Origin: Aeromicrobium duanguangcaii | Lineage (GTDB): Bacteria > Actinomycetota > Actinomycetes > Propionibacteriales > Nocardioidaceae | Length of the DNA: 64,000 nucleotides | Assembly (NCBI RefSeq): GCF_024508295.1 | Contig: NZ_CP101990.1 | Coordinates: forward strand, 2,232,001-2,296,000 | Direction: 5' to 3' | Shown: piece by piece, positions 1 through 7,404 of the stretch | Position numbering within the stretch: position 1 is the first letter of the stretch | Layout of the letters: each line of letters begins with the position of its first letter | Notes under the pieces: model-generated | The model's database searches: none | What the model was told of the DNA's origin: nothing | The model's input: the letters and a program-made list of their open reading frames with translations, nothing else | Position numbers and translations under genes: made by a program

Positions 1-32
1 CCCGGCCACGCACCCTGCGCCGCCGAGTGGTT

Positions 33-45
33 GCGACGCTAGGCA
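33..45 (-). promoter_or_regulatory. Promoter-like 13-mer, copy 1
   Basis: On the minus strand the 13-mer TGCCTAGCGTCGC contains a TAGCGT -10-like hexamer (36-41). The same 13-mer recurs at 1056-1068, in front of the CbiM gene. This copy would drive a gene lying left of the window. The exact repeat and the orientation are seen; promoter function is inferred. Confidence 0.4.
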
Positions 46-75
46 GGGCAGATTTCGAGTTACTTCCATCTGGTA

Positions 76-342
76 TTAACGGCGTGTAAACCCAGCGGTG
101 ACCCTCGTCACACCCACGACGGCCGCGAACACGAGCGCGCAGCCGGCGATCCCGGCCCATCCGCCCGGGTAGTCCGCCAGCGGTGATCCGGCCGTCAGGC
201 TCGTGCCGGCGGTGTGCGCGAAGCCCTGCGTCGCGGCCACGTGCTCGAGTCCGTCGGGACGCCCCGACGCGTAAGCGCTGACCACTCCGGCCAGCAGGAG
301 GCTCAGCAGCAGCGCCGCGCCCAGGAAGCGACGCGAGCTCAT
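76..342 (-). CDS. PDGLE domain protein (CbiN-like metal transport subunit)
   Basis: This is an 88-residue membrane protein with one hydrophobic segment near residues 6-24 and another near 62-80, separated by an extracytoplasmic stretch that carries the RPDGLE signature around residues 28-33. PDGLE proteins act as small accessory subunits of nickel/cobalt ECF-type importers, in the place of CbiN. The ATG overlaps the stop of the upstream CbiM gene by 4 bp (ATGA), so the two are translationally coupled. No CbiQ permease or CbiO ATPase lies inside the window; they may lie beyond its left edge, although the promoter-like site at 33-45 suggests a separate transcript starts there. Assignment to the family is firm, but the metal is not known. 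Confidence 0.75.
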   Translation of the reverse strand: MSSRRFLGAALLLSLLLAGVVSAYASGRPDGLEHVAATQGFAHTAGTSLTAGSPLADYPGGWAGIAGCALVFAAVVGVTRVTAGFTRR

Positions 343-1013
343 CGGGCCACCGCCCGCGTGCGGACGTACGGACGGGCGCCGAAGACCAGGTCGGGGCGCG
401 TCCACATCACGGCGGCGACCGCCGCGAGCGTGATCGCGGCCTCGCCCACGCCGATCAGCGAGTGCCAGCCCAGCATCGAGCCGGCCACGGCGCCGAGATC
501 GACCGCTGCCGTGCCGCCGACCGCGTAGAGGCCGGTGAAGGCGAGCGCCGTGGCCGGGACCGAGACCAGCGCCGCCAGCGCGGCCGCAAGCGGAACCGCC
601 ACGGGACGCCGGGGTGCGAGGCGCATCGCGACGCGGAACACCGCCCAGCCGACGAGGACGCCGACGACCGCCATGAGCGTGACGTTCGTGCCCAGTGCCG
701 TGACTCCCCCGTCGGCGAAGAACAGCGCCTGGACCGCGAGCACCGCCGTCAGGCACAGCACCGCCGTCGCTGGACCGACGAGCACGGCGGCCAGCACCCC
801 GCCCATCAGGTGTCCGCTGGTCCCGTCACCGACCGCGAAGTTGAGCATCTGCGCGGCGAACACGAACGTCGCCACGAGACCGGCCATCGGCACGCGGTCG
901 TCGTCCGGCAGCTCGCGCCGTGCGTGCCGGGTCGCCACGACCACGGCGGTCAGGGCGACGGCAGCCGTGGCGATGCTGGTCTGCGGATCGAGGAAGTGGT
1001 CGGGTACGTGCAT
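339..1013 (-). CDS. cbiM: CbiM-type energy-coupling factor transporter substrate-binding membrane protein
   Basis: This 224-residue integral membrane protein starts MHVPDHFL, matching the MHIPDGFL start of CbiM/NikM, whose N-terminal Met-His (His2) is used in metal binding. It has about six hydrophobic segments and a conserved HLMGG stretch near residue 67. It is the substrate-specific component of Co(II)/Ni(II) ECF importers. I chose the ATG at 1013 over the GTG seven codons upstream because the N-terminus of the family requires it and GGAGG lies 5 nt ahead. It is followed by the PDGLE gene with a 4-bp overlap. Cobalt supply would suit the B12-dependent mutase at 10.4-13.6 kb, but that link is inference. 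Confidence 0.8.
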   Translation of the reverse strand: MHVPDHFLDPQTSIATAAVALTAVVVATRHARRELPDDDRVPMAGLVATFVFAAQMLNFAVGDGTSGHLMGGVLAAVLVGPATAVLCLTAVLAVQALFFADGGVTALGTNVTLMAVVGVLVGWAVFRVAMRLAPRRPVAVPLAAALAALVSVPATALAFTGLYAVGGTAAVDLGAVAGSMLGWHSLIGVGEAAITLAAVAAVMWTRPDLVFGARPYVRTRAVAR

Positions 1014-1055
1014 GTCGCCCTCCGGGTCACTCACCCCCGAGCGAGGGCGATGCCG

Positions 1056-1068
1056 GCGACGCTAGGCA
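1056..1068 (-). promoter_or_regulatory. Promoter-like 13-mer, copy 2, upstream of cbiM
   Basis: This is an exact second copy of the 13-mer at 33-45. It contains TAGCGT (1059-1064) on the minus strand, about 45 nt before the cbiM start. It is probably the -10 region of the cbiM-PDGLE transcript. I looked for a cobalamin riboswitch B12 box in the leader and saw none. Confidence 0.5.
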
Positions 1069-1124
1069 CGCGGGTTTTCGACGAGGGTCACTCCGCGTTA
1101 CAGCAAGGTTTCATCTGGAAGGAT

Positions 1125-1138
1125 CCCGCCGCGGCGGG
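1125..1138 (-). terminator. 14-bp perfect palindrome after the ABC exporter
   Basis: CCCGCCGCGGCGGG is self-complementary and lies about 50 nt beyond the stop of the ABC exporter gene and upstream of the cbiM promoter. It could be a GC-rich terminator without a U-tract or a protein-binding palindrome. Confidence 0.35.
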
Positions 1139-1188
1139 CGAGATCTGTAGCGCTACGCACGTTCTGAGGGCGAAAAAGGTACGGACCG

Positions 1189-3003
1189 CTACACATCTCG
1201 GTCGGCGGAGACGACCAGGGCGCCGGTCTGGACGTTCCAGAGAGCGGCGTAGGCGCCGCCCGCGCTCACCAGCTCGTCGTGCGTGCCGGACTCGACGATG
1301 CGGCCGGCGTCCAGCACCCAGATGCGGTGTGCGTGGCGCACGGTCGAGAGCCGGTGGGCCACCACGATCGCCGTGCGGTCGCGCGTGGCCGTCTGCAACG
1401 AGACCTGGATCGCGGCCTCGGTCTCGTTGTCGACCGCGCTGGTGGCCTCGTCGAGGATCAGCACCGCGGGGTCGCGCAGCAGCGCCCGTGCCAGGGCGAG
1501 TCGCTGGCGCTGGCCGCCGGACAGGGTCACGCCGCGCTCGCCGACCCACGTGTCGTACCCGAGCGGCAGCGTCTCGATGAACCCGTCGGCGGCGGCCTGC
1601 TGGGCGGCCCGGCGCACCTCGTCCGCGCTGGCGCCGGGCCGGCCGTAGGCGATGTTCTCGGCGATCGTCCCGGCGAACAGGAAGACGTCCTGCGAGACGT
1701 AGCCGATCGATCCGCGCAGCGACTCCCACTCCAGCTCGCGCAGGTCGCGGCCGTCCAGGCGCACCTCGCCGGCCCGGGGATCGTCGAAGCGCAGCATGAG
1801 ACGCAGCAGCGACGACTTGCCCGCACCGGTCGGACCGACGATCGCGTGGGTCTGGCCGGCCGGCACCACGAGGTCGATGCCGTGCAGCACGTCGGGGCCG
1901 TCGGCATAGCCGGCGCGCACGCCCGACAGCTCGAGCCGGCCCGCCACCGGAGTCGGCAGCGCCACGGTCCCGGCGGGCACGTCGATCGGCTCGTCCAGCA
2001 GGGCCAGGATGCGGGCGGTCGAGGCACGGCCGCGCTGGTAGAGGTCGAGCATCTCGGCGATCTCGGTCAACGGCCACAGCAGGCGCTGCGTCATGAAGAC
2101 CAGCACCGAGTACAGGCCCACCTCGAGCTCGCCGTTGAGCGTCGCCCACCCGCCGAACAGCAGCGTGCAGGTGAAGCCGACGAGGATCGCCATGCGCACC
2201 AGCGGCACGAAGGCGGCCGACGACGCGATCGCGGTGACGTTGGCCTCGCGGTACGCGGCCGAGGCCGCCTCGACGCGATCACGCTCGCGGTCCTCCGCGG
2301 TGAACGCCTTGATCGTCGTGATGCCGCCGAGGTTGGCCCCGATCAGGCTCGAGAGCTCGGCGACGCGCTCGCGCACGGCGACGTAGAGCGGCTCGAGCCG
2401 GCGCTGGAACCACAGCGACCCGAAGACGATCAGCGGGATGGGCAGGAACGCCAGGAGCAGCAGCTCCCAGGACGCCACCGCGAAGACGGCGCCGACGAGC
2501 AGGATGTTCAGGGCGGTCTGCAGCAGCGCCGGGGCGCCGATGTCGAGGAACCGCTCCAGCTGGTTGACGTCGTCGTTGACGGTGGCGAGGGTCGCACCCT
2601 GCGGGCGTCCCTCGTGCCAGTGCACGTCCAGCCGCTGGGCGTGGTCGTAGGCCTCGACACGCAGGTCGTGCTCGACCGCCTGCGCCAGCCCACGCCACGT
2701 GACGGCGGCGAAGTACTGCGAGGCCGACTCGATCACCCAGACCACGGCGTTGATCGCGGCCAGCCAACCCAGCTGCGCGAAGCGCGACTCGACGCCGAGC
2801 ACCTCGGCGACGAAGGACCCCTCGCCGCGGACGACCACGTCCACGGCGGCGCCGATCAGCAGCTCCGGCACGACGTCGGCGACCTTGTTGACGACCGAGA
2901 GGACCACGGCCAGCACCAGCCGGCGGCGATACCGGTCGTACCGGCGCCACAGCTCCTCCAGCGGCGCGCGCTCCACCCGCGCCGCCTCCCGTCCCGCCGT
3001 CAT
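1189..3003 (-). CDS. ABC exporter, fused permease and ATPase
   Basis: This 604-residue protein has an N-terminal exporter membrane domain of about six helices (roughly residues 25-320) and a C-terminal ATPase. The ATPase shows Walker A GPTGAGKSS, the signature LSGGQRQRL, Walker B AVLILDEATSAVD and an H-loop (VAHRLSTV). The length and order are typical of MsbA/LmrA-type half-transporters that work as dimers in the cytoplasmic membrane, exporting lipids or drugs. The substrate cannot be read from the sequence. The ATG overlaps the stop of the upstream TRIC gene by 4 bp, so the two form an operon. The TAG stop is followed by a GC-rich palindrome. Confidence 0.88.
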   Translation of the reverse strand: MTAGREAARVERAPLEELWRRYDRYRRRLVLAVVLSVVNKVADVVPELLIGAAVDVVVRGEGSFVAEVLGVESRFAQLGWLAAINAVVWVIESASQYFAAVTWRGLAQAVEHDLRVEAYDHAQRLDVHWHEGRPQGATLATVNDDVNQLERFLDIGAPALLQTALNILLVGAVFAVASWELLLLAFLPIPLIVFGSLWFQRRLEPLYVAVRERVAELSSLIGANLGGITTIKAFTAEDRERDRVEAASAAYREANVTAIASSAAFVPLVRMAILVGFTCTLLFGGWATLNGELEVGLYSVLVFMTQRLLWPLTEIAEMLDLYQRGRASTARILALLDEPIDVPAGTVALPTPVAGRLELSGVRAGYADGPDVLHGIDLVVPAGQTHAIVGPTGAGKSSLLRLMLRFDDPRAGEVRLDGRDLRELEWESLRGSIGYVSQDVFLFAGTIAENIAYGRPGASADEVRRAAQQAAADGFIETLPLGYDTWVGERGVTLSGGQRQRLALARALLRDPAVLILDEATSAVDNETEAAIQVSLQTATRDRTAIVVAHRLSTVRHAHRIWVLDAGRIVESGTHDELVSAGGAYAALWNVQTGALVVSADRDV

Positions 3004-3632
3004 CCCTCGGGCTCCTCGAACCGGGGCAGCCGCCAGTGCCGGCGGATCGCGGCCACCCGGATGAGCAGCACCAGGGCGACGGCGGTCGCCGCGGCGAACC
3101 CGCTGGGCAGCTCGGTCTCGCGCAGCACGGTGTAGACCACACCCCCGGCGATCGAGGCCAGGGCGTAGATCTCGCCGACGAGCACCAGGGGCTTGCGCCG
3201 CACCAGGACGTCACGGATCACGCCGCCACCGGCACCCGTGATGACACCGAACATCACGGCGATCCACGGCTGGACGTCATGGGCGAGGGCGATCGAGGTG
3301 CCCGTGACGGTGAACGCCGCCAGTCCGATGGCGTCGGCGTAGAGGACCGTGCGCCGTGTGTCGAGCTTCGACTGGGGGTGCACGGTGGCGACCACCAGGA
3401 CGACCACCGACGTCACGCAGGCGACGATCAGCAGATCGGGCTCGCGCACCCACCAGATCGGATGGATCCCCAGCAGGACATCACGCAGGGTGCCACCGCC
3501 CACCGCGACCACGACCGCGAGCACGCCGACTCCGAGCCAGTCCATCCCCGCTCGCACCGCCGCGTACCCGCCCGAGACCGCGAAGGCCACGGTGCCGATC
3601 ACCTCGGCGACGCGGAAGAGAGCCTCGTTCAC
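3000..3632 (-). CDS. TRIC-type (YadS/UPF0126) trimeric cation channel family protein
   Basis: This 210-residue membrane protein is made of two repeated three-helix halves, each with a glycine-rich stretch ending in RD: GGGTLRDVLLG near residue 45 and GGGVIRDVLV near residue 130. This is the hallmark of prokaryotic TRIC channels (former UPF0126). Known members conduct K+/Na+ across the membrane; some related proteins are linked to glycine uptake. I chose the GTG at 3632 because TACCGT (3640-3645, minus) lies exactly 7 nt ahead, which fits a leaderless transcript, and the protein then has the family length of about 205 residues. It is coupled to the ABC exporter downstream and is divergent from the MFS gene at 3676. 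Confidence 0.82.
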   Translation of the reverse strand: MNEALFRVAEVIGTVAFAVSGGYAAVRAGMDWLGVGVLAVVVAVGGGTLRDVLLGIHPIWWVREPDLLIVACVTSVVVLVVATVHPQSKLDTRRTVLYADAIGLAAFTVTGTSIALAHDVQPWIAVMFGVITGAGGGVIRDVLVRRKPLVLVGEIYALASIAGGVVYTVLRETELPSGFAAATAVALVLLIRVAAIRRHWRLPRFEEPEG

Positions 3633-3675
3633 AGGCTCCACGGTAGGGGGCGCTCCGAGCAGTAGCGTGCGCAGC

Positions 3676-4878
3676 ATGGTCCGCACCCACACCCCGGACG
3701 ACCACACCGCTCGAGTCCTCGCGGGGCGGTGGCCGGCCCTCGCGGCCTTCTGCCTGCTGGTGATGACCACCCAGGCCCTCTGGCTGACCTTCGCCGCCAT
3801 CACCCCGCAGAGCGCCACGCACCTCGGTGTCTCCGAGGGAGCCGTGGGCGACCTCGCCGTCGTGAACGCCGCGGCATTCGTGCTGCTCGCGATCCCGGCC
3901 GGGCGGTGGATGGACCGCTCGTACGAGCGAGCTCTGGCCGCCGGCGCGCTCTTCACGGCGGCCGGCGCGATCATCCGGGCGCTCGACCCCTCGTCCTATC
4001 CGACGATCCTCGCCGGGCAGGTCGTGATGTCGATCGGCCAGCCCCTGGTGCTCAACGCGCTGACGAAGATCGCCGCCCGGCACTTCCCGCCGCGCGAGCA
4101 GACGCTGGCGATCTCGATCGCCGCCGGCTCCCAGTACGCCGGGATCCTCGTGGCGGTGCTGACCTCGTCGTGGCTCGTGGACGCGGGCGGATTCCGGGGC
4201 CTGCTGGTCGCCCACGCGGTCCTGGCCACGGTGGCCGCGGGCGCCGTGCTCGCGAGCCTGCGGCTGGCCTCGCATCCCACCGACGTCCTGGGCCGGGTCC
4301 GGCTCGGCCGGCTGCGCTCCGATCCACTGCTGTGGAAGCTGGCCGCCCTGCTGTTCCTGGGCTTCGGCATCTACAACGGGGTGGCGACATGGCTCGACGC
4401 GATCCTCGTCGACCTCGGCCATCCCGGACTGGCGGGTCCGGCCATCGCCACGATGACGCTGGGCGGTGTCGTGGGCGCCGCGATCCTGCCCAGTCTCGCC
4501 GCCGCGCGGGACGCCCGCCGCGCTGTGGCCGTGCTGGCGACGACCGCCCTGGCCGCCGTCATGCTCACGCTGGCGGCCGCGCAACCGGTCTGGCTCGTGT
4601 ACGGCGCGCTGGCGCTGCTGGGATTCCTGCTGATGGGGACCCTGCCCGTCGTGTTGGACTGGTCCGAGCGGCACGCCGGGCCGACCTTGGCCGGCACGGT
4701 GACGGGACTGCTGCTGCTCGCGGCGAACCTCGGCGCCGTGCTCGTCGTCCTGACGGTGCAGATCGCCATCGGCGACCCCGTCGCCGCGCTCGTGGTGATG
4801 GCGCTGTGGGCCGTTCCGGGGCTGGCGGTCGCGCTGTCGCTGCCCCGCACGGCCGGACCGCATCTGACCACGCAGTGA
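3676..4878 (+). CDS. MFS transporter
   Basis: This 400-residue protein has about twelve hydrophobic segments and the loop GRWMDRSYERAL between helices 2 and 3, a form of MFS motif A. It belongs to the CynX/NarK-like group of single-component transporters; I cannot name the substrate. The ATG at 3676 follows TAGCGT (3663-3668) by 7 nt, so the mRNA is probably leaderless. The promoter region is only 43 bp long and is shared with the divergent TRIC gene. An imperfect terminator-like stem follows at 4898-4936. Confidence 0.8.
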   Translation: MVRTHTPDDHTARVLAGRWPALAAFCLLVMTTQALWLTFAAITPQSATHLGVSEGAVGDLAVVNAAAFVLLAIPAGRWMDRSYERALAAGALFTAAGAIIRALDPSSYPTILAGQVVMSIGQPLVLNALTKIAARHFPPREQTLAISIAAGSQYAGILVAVLTSSWLVDAGGFRGLLVAHAVLATVAAGAVLASLRLASHPTDVLGRVRLGRLRSDPLLWKLAALLFLGFGIYNGVATWLDAILVDLGHPGLAGPAIATMTLGGVVGAAILPSLAAARDARRAVAVLATTALAAVMLTLAAAQPVWLVYGALALLGFLLMGTLPVVLDWSERHAGPTLAGTVTGLLLLAANLGAVLVVLTVQIAIGDPVAALVVMALWAVPGLAVALSLPRTAGPHLTTQ

Positions 4879-4897
4879 GCAGGGGGGACCGGGAGCA

Positions 4898-4936
4898 TCC
4901 GTGCCCCCGCCATCGGGGGTGTGGCAGGGGCACGGA
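4898..4936. terminator. Hairpin between convergent genes (MFS and TetR)
   Basis: TCCGTGCCCC at 4898-4907 pairs exactly with GGGGCACGGA at 4927-4936, giving a 10-bp stem. It sits between the convergent MFS and TetR genes and could serve either. No T-tract follows, as is common in high-GC actinobacteria. Confidence 0.6.
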
Positions 4937-5019
4937 CTCACTGACAGACACGGCTCGGCTGGGGGACCGAGCGTTTCCCTCCCGGCTGTCTCGAGTGGTG
5001 TGAGCTCGAGGCGCCAGGA

Positions 5020-5040
5020 CAAAAGTACACGCGCGGTACA
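5020..5040 (-). promoter_or_regulatory. TGTACC-TGTAC element, copy 1 (3' of a tetR gene)
   Basis: On the minus strand two TGTAC units are spaced 11 bp apart and followed by TTTTG. The element lies 76 bp past the stop of the TetR gene. It matches the element at 13740-13760 at 17 of 21 positions; that copy lies in the same place behind the paralogous TetR gene. The function is unknown. Confidence 0.45.
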
Positions 5041-5116
5041 TCAGCGTCTCGGGTTTCGCAGGAAATTGTCAGAACGCGTTGCCGCCTGCGATTCCAGCGC
5101 GAATCGCGGGGCCGAT

Positions 5117-5785
5117 TCACTGCGGACGCAGCAGCGCCGTGTGGATCGTGACGACGGGGTCCACGAGGTTCGTCAGCACGAGACGGCGACGCGGCGGGGT
5201 GTGCCGGATCCGGCGGGCGAAGAGCTCCTCGGTCGCGCCGATCGCGCCGACGACCTCCCACTCCGTGGGGATTCGGACGGGCGCGCCTGCGGCCTCGGCC
5301 AGGTCGGCGACCCGGGCCAGACTGCGGGCGTGGCGGTCGACGACGCGGTCGCGTTGCTCGGCCAGCCGCTCGCCCGCGCCGTGGACCTCGACCATGAAGC
5401 TGCGGGCGAACGTCGGACGCGCCTCGAGGCTGAGGGCCAGGGCCCGGACGCCGAGCGCGATGCGCTGCTCCCACGCCGAGTCCGGGATGGTCGCGGCCTG
5501 GTCACGGATGACCTGCACGAGCTGCTCGCTGATCGCGTCGTGGGCCGCGGCGAACGCCTCCTCCTTGCCGGCGAACCACCGGTAGAACGTCGTGCGCGAG
5601 ATCCGGGCTCGAGCCGTGATGCCCGCGACGGTCGTGCGGGCGTAGCCGCCCTCGGCGACCTCGTCGGTGACGGCCTGCATGATGCGAGCCCGGTGGGCCT
5701 CGCCCACCTCGGTCTCCGACAGCGCCGCCCGCCCACGGGGCAGCCCGACCCGTTCGGGCAGCAGGCGCAACGTCTCGGCGGGCAT
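5117..5785 (-). CDS. TetR/AcrR family transcriptional regulator (paralogue A)
   Basis: This 222-residue protein has a TetR DNA-binding domain at about residues 28-75 (TTVAGITARARISRTTFYRWF). A short N-terminal LPERVGLPRGRAAL segment precedes it. The same layout and segment occur in the regulator at 13802-14503, so the two are paralogues. I chose the ATG at 5785 because TACCCT (5792-5797, minus) lies 6 nt ahead, implying a leaderless message; an upstream in-frame start would add 46 unlikely residues. It is divergent from an ornithine cyclodeaminase gene, and the intergenic region holds two inverted repeats that could be its operators. The ligand is unknown. Confidence 0.85.
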   Translation of the reverse strand: MPAETLRLLPERVGLPRGRAALSETEVGEAHRARIMQAVTDEVAEGGYARTTVAGITARARISRTTFYRWFAGKEEAFAAAHDAISEQLVQVIRDQAATIPDSAWEQRIALGVRALALSLEARPTFARSFMVEVHGAGERLAEQRDRVVDRHARSLARVADLAEAAGAPVRIPTEWEVVGAIGATEELFARRIRHTPPRRRLVLTNLVDPVVTIHTALLRPQ

Positions 5786-5846
5786 CGAGACAGGGTAGCG
5801 GTAGCCGAACTCCCCCGTCTCTGGTTTCCCACCCGCCTCAGCCGAG

Positions 5847-5859
5847 CAACGAATCGTTG
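5847..5859. promoter_or_regulatory. Inverted repeat CAACGA-A-TCGTTG in the tetR/ocd divergent region
   Basis: Two 6-bp arms flank a single central base. The block GCAACGAAT...CGTTGTT recurs in the second repeat at 5900-5920 with a 3-bp insertion. This is a likely operator for the adjacent TetR protein. Confidence 0.5.
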
Positions 5860-5891
5860 TTTTCCAGAGGCGATGACGCAATGTTCCACCG

Positions 5892-5932
5892 GCGAACCCG
5901 CAACGAATGTTCGTTGTTGCCACCGGGTTCGC
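5892..5932. promoter_or_regulatory. Nested inverted repeat upstream of the ornithine cyclodeaminase gene
   Basis: The outer arms GCGAACCCG (5892-5900) and CGGGTTCGC (5924-5932) enclose inner arms CAACGA (5901-5906) and TCGTTG (5911-5916). The repeat ends 4 bp before the TAGCGT -10 box at 5937-5942 and would cover its -35 region. It looks like an operator that controls the ocd promoter. Confidence 0.5.
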
Positions 5933-5949
5933 TGCGTAGCGTGGGCGCC

Positions 5950-6996
5950 ATGACCCACGTCCCCTTCCTCGACGTCGCCGGCACCGCCCGATGGATCCGC
6001 CGCGACGGCGCCGAGGCGATCATCGCCGCCCTGACCGACGCGGTCGAGAGCGACTTCCGCCGCTGGCCCCGCTTCGACAAGACGCCTCGCGTGGCCTCCC
6101 ATTCACGGGACGGCGTCATCGAGCTGATGCCGACGAGCGACGGCGAGGCCTACGGGTTCAAGTACGTCAACGGACACCCCTCGAACCCCGCCCGCGGACT
6201 GCAGACCGTCACGGCCTTCGGCGTCCTGGCCCGGGTCGATTCGGGCTACCCCACCTTCGTCGCCGAGATGACGTTGCTGACGGCCCTGCGCACGGCGGCG
6301 ACCTCGGCGATGGCGGCTCGACACCTCGCGCGCCCCGACGCGAGCGTCATGGCGATGATCGGCACGGGCTCCCAGTCGGAGTTCCAGGCGCTCGGCTTCC
6401 GCGCCGCCCTGGGCATCCGGAGCCTGCGGATCTGGGATGTGGACGAGGCGGCGATGGCCAAGTTCGTGCGCAACGTCGAGCCGCTCGGCTTCACGGTGCA
6501 CGTCGCGTCGAGCGCGGCCGATGCCGTCCGCGGCGCCGACGTCATCACCACGTGCACGGCCGACAAGCAGCGTGCCGTCGTCCTGACCGACGACATGGTG
6601 GCCCCCGGGGTTCACATCAACGCGATCGGCGGGGACTGCCCCGGCAAGACCGAGCTCGACCCGGCGATCCTGCACCGCGCCGACGTGTTCGTCGAGTACG
6701 AGCCCCAGACCCGCATCGAGGGCGAGATCCAGGCCGTCGCCCCCGACTCCCCCGTGACCGAGCTGTGGCGCGTGGTCGGTGGCGAGGCACCCGGGCGCCG
6801 CGACGCGTCCAGCGTGACGGTGTTCGACTCGGTCGGCTTCGCCGTCGAGGACTTCGCCGCCCTGACGTTCGCGCACCGCGCGGTCGCCGGCACCGACCTG
6901 GTCTCGTGGCTGGACCTGATCGCCGACCCGGCCGACCCCAAGGACCTGTTCGCCCTGGTCGCCGAGGCGGGCGTCGCCCTCTCGCCCGCGAGCTGA
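5950..6996 (+). CDS. Ornithine cyclodeaminase / mu-crystallin family enzyme
   Basis: This 348-residue protein has the ornithine cyclodeaminase fold. It shows an NAD-binding stretch IGTGSQSEFQ near residue 137 and the NAIGGDCPGKTEL segment near residue 223, which is characteristic of true ornithine cyclodeaminases rather than of the broader crystallin family. The reaction converts L-ornithine to L-proline and ammonia with NAD as catalytic cofactor. The ATG at 5950 follows TAGCGT by 7 nt, so the message is probably leaderless. It is divergent from TetR paralogue A, with two inverted repeats between them, suggesting control of ornithine use by that regulator (inferred). Confidence 0.85.
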   Translation: MTHVPFLDVAGTARWIRRDGAEAIIAALTDAVESDFRRWPRFDKTPRVASHSRDGVIELMPTSDGEAYGFKYVNGHPSNPARGLQTVTAFGVLARVDSGYPTFVAEMTLLTALRTAATSAMAARHLARPDASVMAMIGTGSQSEFQALGFRAALGIRSLRIWDVDEAAMAKFVRNVEPLGFTVHVASSAADAVRGADVITTCTADKQRAVVLTDDMVAPGVHINAIGGDCPGKTELDPAILHRADVFVEYEPQTRIEGEIQAVAPDSPVTELWRVVGGEAPGRRDASSVTVFDSVGFAVEDFAALTFAHRAVAGTDLVSWLDLIADPADPKDLFALVAEAGVALSPAS

Positions 6997-7038
6997 TCTC
7001 CGCAGGGGTTGACCCCGGCCCTGCGCGAGACTAACGTG

Positions 7039-7052
7039 CAACCAAATGGTTG
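7039..7052. promoter_or_regulatory. Inverted repeat over the ArsR start codon
   Basis: CAACCA (7039-7044) and TGGTTG (7047-7052) flank AA, so the ATG at 7046 lies inside the dyad. The -10 box TAACGT is at 7032-7037. An autoregulatory operator placed on the start of a leaderless message is the simplest reading. Confidence 0.6.
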
Positions 7053-7393
7053 TAGATACCGACACGAAGCTCACCGACGACGAGGTCGACCGGATCTTCC
7101 ACGCTCTCGCCGACGCCACCCGACGCGACATCGTCCGGCGCACGCTGGTCGGCGAGGCGTCCGTCTCGCGGCTCGCCGAGTCCTACGACATGTCGTTCGC
7201 CGCCGTGCAGAAGCACGTCGCAGTCCTGGAGGGAGCGGGTCTGGTGACCAAGCATCCGCAGGGCCGAGAACGTCTGGTTCGCGGCAATCCCGAAACGATC
7301 GCCCGGGCCCAGCGCCTGCTCGACGAACTCGAGCTCATCTGGCGCTCGCGCGTCGAGCGACTCGACGCCCTCCTGGCCGAAGACCCCTCCTGA
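7046..7393 (+). CDS. ArsR/SmtB-like winged-helix regulator
   Basis: This 115-residue protein has a winged helix with the recognition segment VSRLAESYDMSFAAVQKHVAVLEGAGL in two adjoining parts around residues 38-65, then a wing ending PQGRERLVR. It lacks the paired cysteines of metal sensors, so it belongs to the ArsR group that partners SRPBCC proteins rather than to metal-responsive ArsR. The ATG follows TAACGT by 8 nt and is covered by an inverted repeat. The SRPBCC gene begins 11 bp downstream and is almost certainly in the same operon. Confidence 0.88.
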   Translation: MVVDTDTKLTDDEVDRIFHALADATRRDIVRRTLVGEASVSRLAESYDMSFAAVQKHVAVLEGAGLVTKHPQGRERLVRGNPETIARAQRLLDELELIWRSRVERLDALLAEDPS

Positions 7394-7404
7394 AAGGCAC
7401 TCCG

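Noticed and set aside
76-756. A 226-residue reading frame across the cbiM-PDGLE region
   Set aside because: Its first two thirds run out of frame through cbiM and are Arg/Gly-rich; only the last 88 residues (the PDGLE protein) are real.
1014-1188. Possible cobalamin or metal riboswitch upstream of cbiM
   Set aside because: No B12-box-like segment or nested helices were seen in the leader; only a promoter-like 13-mer and a GC palindrome were found.
1171-1196. Third copy of the TGTACC-TGTAC element near the end of the ABC exporter gene
   Set aside because: AAAAGG-TAC and CTACA are present, but the spacing differs by one base, the first unit is part of the stop codon region and no tetR gene precedes it.
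1279-3135. Long plus-strand reading frame opposite the ABC exporter
   Set aside because: It is a high-GC shadow of the real minus-strand gene, with low-complexity composition and no ribosome site.
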